DNA of 6,683 bases, taken from the NCBI GenBank assembly GCA_964401855.1, contig CAYOAF010000201.1, positions 1-6,683 of the forward strand, read 5' to 3'. The translations under genes were made by a program, and so were the position numbers. Under the pieces are notes generated by a model. The model made no database searches, was not told where the DNA came from, and was given only the letters and a program-made list of their open reading frames with translations. Each line of letters starts with the position of its first letter. The first letter of the stretch is position 1. Positions 4,908 through 6,683 of this stretch are shown one piece after another. This DNA comes from CAJWBT01 sp964401855. Its GTDB lineage: Bacteria; Chloroflexota; Dehalococcoidia; Lucifugimonadales; UBA3495.

Positions 4908-6641
4908 GTGATTACCCAACAAGACTTGCGGGCGGCCTTGCCCCAGCTAGACGGGGTGGTCCGACTCACGGGGCTGGCAGGCCCGGTAAAAGTGTACCGG
5001 GACCGGTTCAGCATCCCACACATCCGGGCATCCTGCGAGGGGGATGCCTTTTTCACCCAGGGGTATGTCACCGCCCAGGACAGGCTGTGGCAAATGGAGT
5101 ACGACCGGAGGCGCGGGTCCGGTCGCTGGGCGGAGGCCGCCGGTGGGCCGGCGGTGGAGCAAGACAAGCTGATGCGCCGTTTCCGTCTGGAGGCCTCCGC
5201 CCGGCTGGACTACCGGGCGGCGAACGGCCGCACTCGGAACATCCTTGAGGCCCACGCGCGCGGGGTCAACGCCTTCATTGAAGGCGCGGAGGACGCGGGC
5301 CGACTTCCCGTCGAGTACCGGATCACGGGCCTGAAGCCGGAGCCTTGGCGGCCCTGGGACGGCCTTATCGTGTACAAGGTCCGGCACATCCTGATGGGCG
5401 TGTTCGAGTCCAAGGTGTGGCGGGCCCGCTTGGTCGGTAAGCTGGGAGCGGAGCGGGCGGCCAGGTTGTTCCCCGGCTACGAGCCCGGCCAGTTGCTGAT
5501 TCTGCCGCCCGGCACCCTCTACACCGGGCCGCTGGCCGATGGACTGGACGAGCTGAGCCGGGGGGCCGCCGCCCTCAATTTCCTGAATGAAACCGAGAGC
5601 GGAAGCAACAGCTGGGTCTTATCCGGCGACCGCACGGCAACGAGGAAGCCCCTCCTGGCCGGAGACTCCCACCGGGCACTCGACACTCCCAACGTCTATT
5701 ACCAGAATCACCTGGCCTGCCCCGAGTTTGACGTGGTGGGCCTGTCCTTTCCCGGCCTGCCCGGGTTTCCCCATTTCGGGCACAATGCCTGGGTGGCCTG
5801 GTGCGTAACCCACACCGCCGCCGACTATCAAGACCTGTACATTGAGCGGTTCAAGGATGACGATCCCAAGTATTACCTGTACCAGGGAGGGTGGCGTCGC
5901 GCCGAGGTCCACCACGAAACGATCAAGGTGAAGGATGGCGAAGACGTTGATTTGCCGGTTTGGGTTACCCACCACGGCCCGGTGATCTCCGGCAAACCTG
6001 AAACGGGGGCGGGCGTGGCCTTCAAGTACACCGCCACCGAAGGACCCTCCCCCTGGCCCGACATCCTGCCGGAGATGCTCCAGGCCAAGAACGCCGATGA
6101 GCTGATGGAGTCGATGCGGGAATGGGTGGACCCGTGCAACAACCTTCTGTTCGCCGATGTCCATGGCAACGCCGGCTACCTGTGCCGGGGCCGGATCCCT
6201 CTCCGGCCGACAGCCAATGCCTGGCTGCCCGTCCCCGGCTGGACTGGCGAGCACGAGTGGCAGGGCCAGATTCCCTTCGAGGAGATGCCCCGGTCGGTGA
6301 ACTCCGAGGAGGGGTACATCGCCACCGCCAACAACAAGCCCGTGGGCGACGATTATCCCTACTTCATCGCCATCGATTTCACCCCAGAGTTCCGGGTGAA
6401 ACGGGTGACCGAGGGCCTGCTGGCCCTGGCACGGCCCGACGTGGAGGATATGCAGCAGGTGCACGCCCAGCGCGTATCCATCCCGGCCCAGACCTACGTC
6501 GACCTGCTGCGAAAGGTAGAGCCGAAAGATGAAATGGCGGCCCGCGCCAGGGAGAAGCTGCTGGCCTGGGATGGGGCGATGGACGCCGGAAGTGTGGAGC
6601 CGTCCATCTTCAGCGCCTGCCGGGACGCGCTGCTGAAATAG
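4908..6641 (+). CDS. Penicillin acylase (peptidase S45)-family Ntn hydrolase, interrupted by in-frame TAG
   Basis: Members of this family hydrolyse amide bonds of acylated amines (penicillins, acyl-homoserine lactones, other N-acyl compounds) after autocleavage into alpha and beta subunits. The first 577 residues are visible: the alpha segment with DRFSIPHIRA (32-41), QGYVTAQDRLWQMEYDRRR (51-69) and GLKPEPWRPWD (141-151), then the cleavage site SGSNSW with nucleophile Ser233 (codon at 5604) and WVLSGDRTATRKPLLAGDSH (236-255). Later come HFGHNAWVAW (289-298), VTHHGPVI (353-360) and NNLLFADVHGNAGY (411-424), which holds the oxyanion-hole Asn candidate N411. The start is GTG at 4908 with GGAGG spaced 5 nt. 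There is no signal peptide, unlike periplasmic penicillin G acylases, so a cytoplasmic location is likely. Family members are usually 700-800 residues. Here TAG (6639-6641) stops translation, yet the same frame continues with LLEHNLEPELADAA to the window edge. This suggests a nonsense mutation or sequence error. Confidence 0.88.
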   Translation: MITQQDLRAALPQLDGVVRLTGLAGPVKVYRDRFSIPHIRASCEGDAFFTQGYVTAQDRLWQMEYDRRRGSGRWAEAAGGPAVEQDKLMRRFRLEASARLDYRAANGRTRNILEAHARGVNAFIEGAEDAGRLPVEYRITGLKPEPWRPWDGLIVYKVRHILMGVFESKVWRARLVGKLGAERAARLFPGYEPGQLLILPPGTLYTGPLADGLDELSRGAAALNFLNETESGSNSWVLSGDRTATRKPLLAGDSHRALDTPNVYYQNHLACPEFDVVGLSFPGLPGFPHFGHNAWVAWCVTHTAADYQDLYIERFKDDDPKYYLYQGGWRRAEVHHETIKVKDGEDVDLPVWVTHHGPVISGKPETGAGVAFKYTATEGPSPWPDILPEMLQAKNADELMESMREWVDPCNNLLFADVHGNAGYLCRGRIPLRPTANAWLPVPGWTGEHEWQGQIPFEEMPRSVNSEEGYIATANNKPVGDDYPYFIAIDFTPEFRVKRVTEGLLALARPDVEDMQQVHAQRVSIPAQTYVDLLRKVEPKDEMAARAREKLLAWDGAMDAGSVEPSIFSACRDALLK

Positions 6642-6683
6642 CTTCTGGAGCACAACCTGGAGCCCGAGCTGGCGGACGCCGCC

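Noticed and set aside
6639..6641. TAG as a genome-wide recoded sense codon
   Set aside because: The metallo-hydrolase gene ends with TAG at the normal family length, so TAG functions as a stop in this genome.
5619..6653. 344-codon minus-strand frame over the acylase
   Set aside because: It is antisense to the well-supported acylase frame, and its composition is typical of a shadow frame.

Overview
The window is GC-rich bacterial DNA with two gene groups on opposite strands. The left half (1-3530) reads on the minus strand. The right half (about 3632-6683) reads on the plus strand. Similarity by eye (a leaderless penicillin-acylase-type enzyme, an enolase-superfamily enzyme, a cobalamin riboswitch driving cbiA and cobO) is compatible with a Chloroflexota/Dehalococcoidia-like genome. 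This placement is an inference from general family knowledge, not from any search.

Minus strand, in transcription order. A sigma70-like promoter (3501-3530) precedes a LACTB2-like metallo-beta-lactamase-fold hydrolase (2565-3398) and, 24 nt later, a 67-residue two-helix membrane protein (2337-2540). A second, very good promoter (2192-2220, TTGACG-17 nt-TACAAT) then starts a long leader. The leader holds a textbook cobalamin riboswitch (1941-2121) and a Rho-independent terminator (1861-1891). Downstream lie cobyrinate a,c-diamide synthase (cbiA/cobB, 325-1701) and the 5' part of the corrinoid adenosyltransferase gene (cobO, from 207 off the left edge). The 5' arm of the terminator is perfectly complementary over 7 nt to the B12 box of the aptamer. 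This suggests a simple switch: with B12 bound, the box is held in the aptamer and the terminator forms; without B12, the box pairs with the terminator arm and cbiA-cobO are transcribed.

Divergent intergenic region (3531-3912). It holds a candidate plus-strand promoter (3632-3660), a 10-bp direct repeat and two tightly spaced hairpins (3771-3790 and 3801-3825) that look like a repetitive extragenic palindrome. I see no credible gene in it.

Plus strand. A mandelate racemase/muconate lactonizing-type enolase-superfamily gene (3913-4870) carries two lesions: a one-base insertion in a G homopolymer near 4557-4563, and an apparent in-frame loss of about 45-50 codons of the N-terminal cap domain. 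Thirty-seven bases later comes a penicillin-acylase-family Ntn hydrolase (4908-6641). It meets an in-frame TAG although homologous-looking sequence continues in the same frame to the window edge. The two look like a catabolic or amide-hydrolysing cassette that is decaying, or one hit by assembly errors. I found no mobile element, CRISPR array, tRNA or rRNA, and no convincing new multi-gene system.
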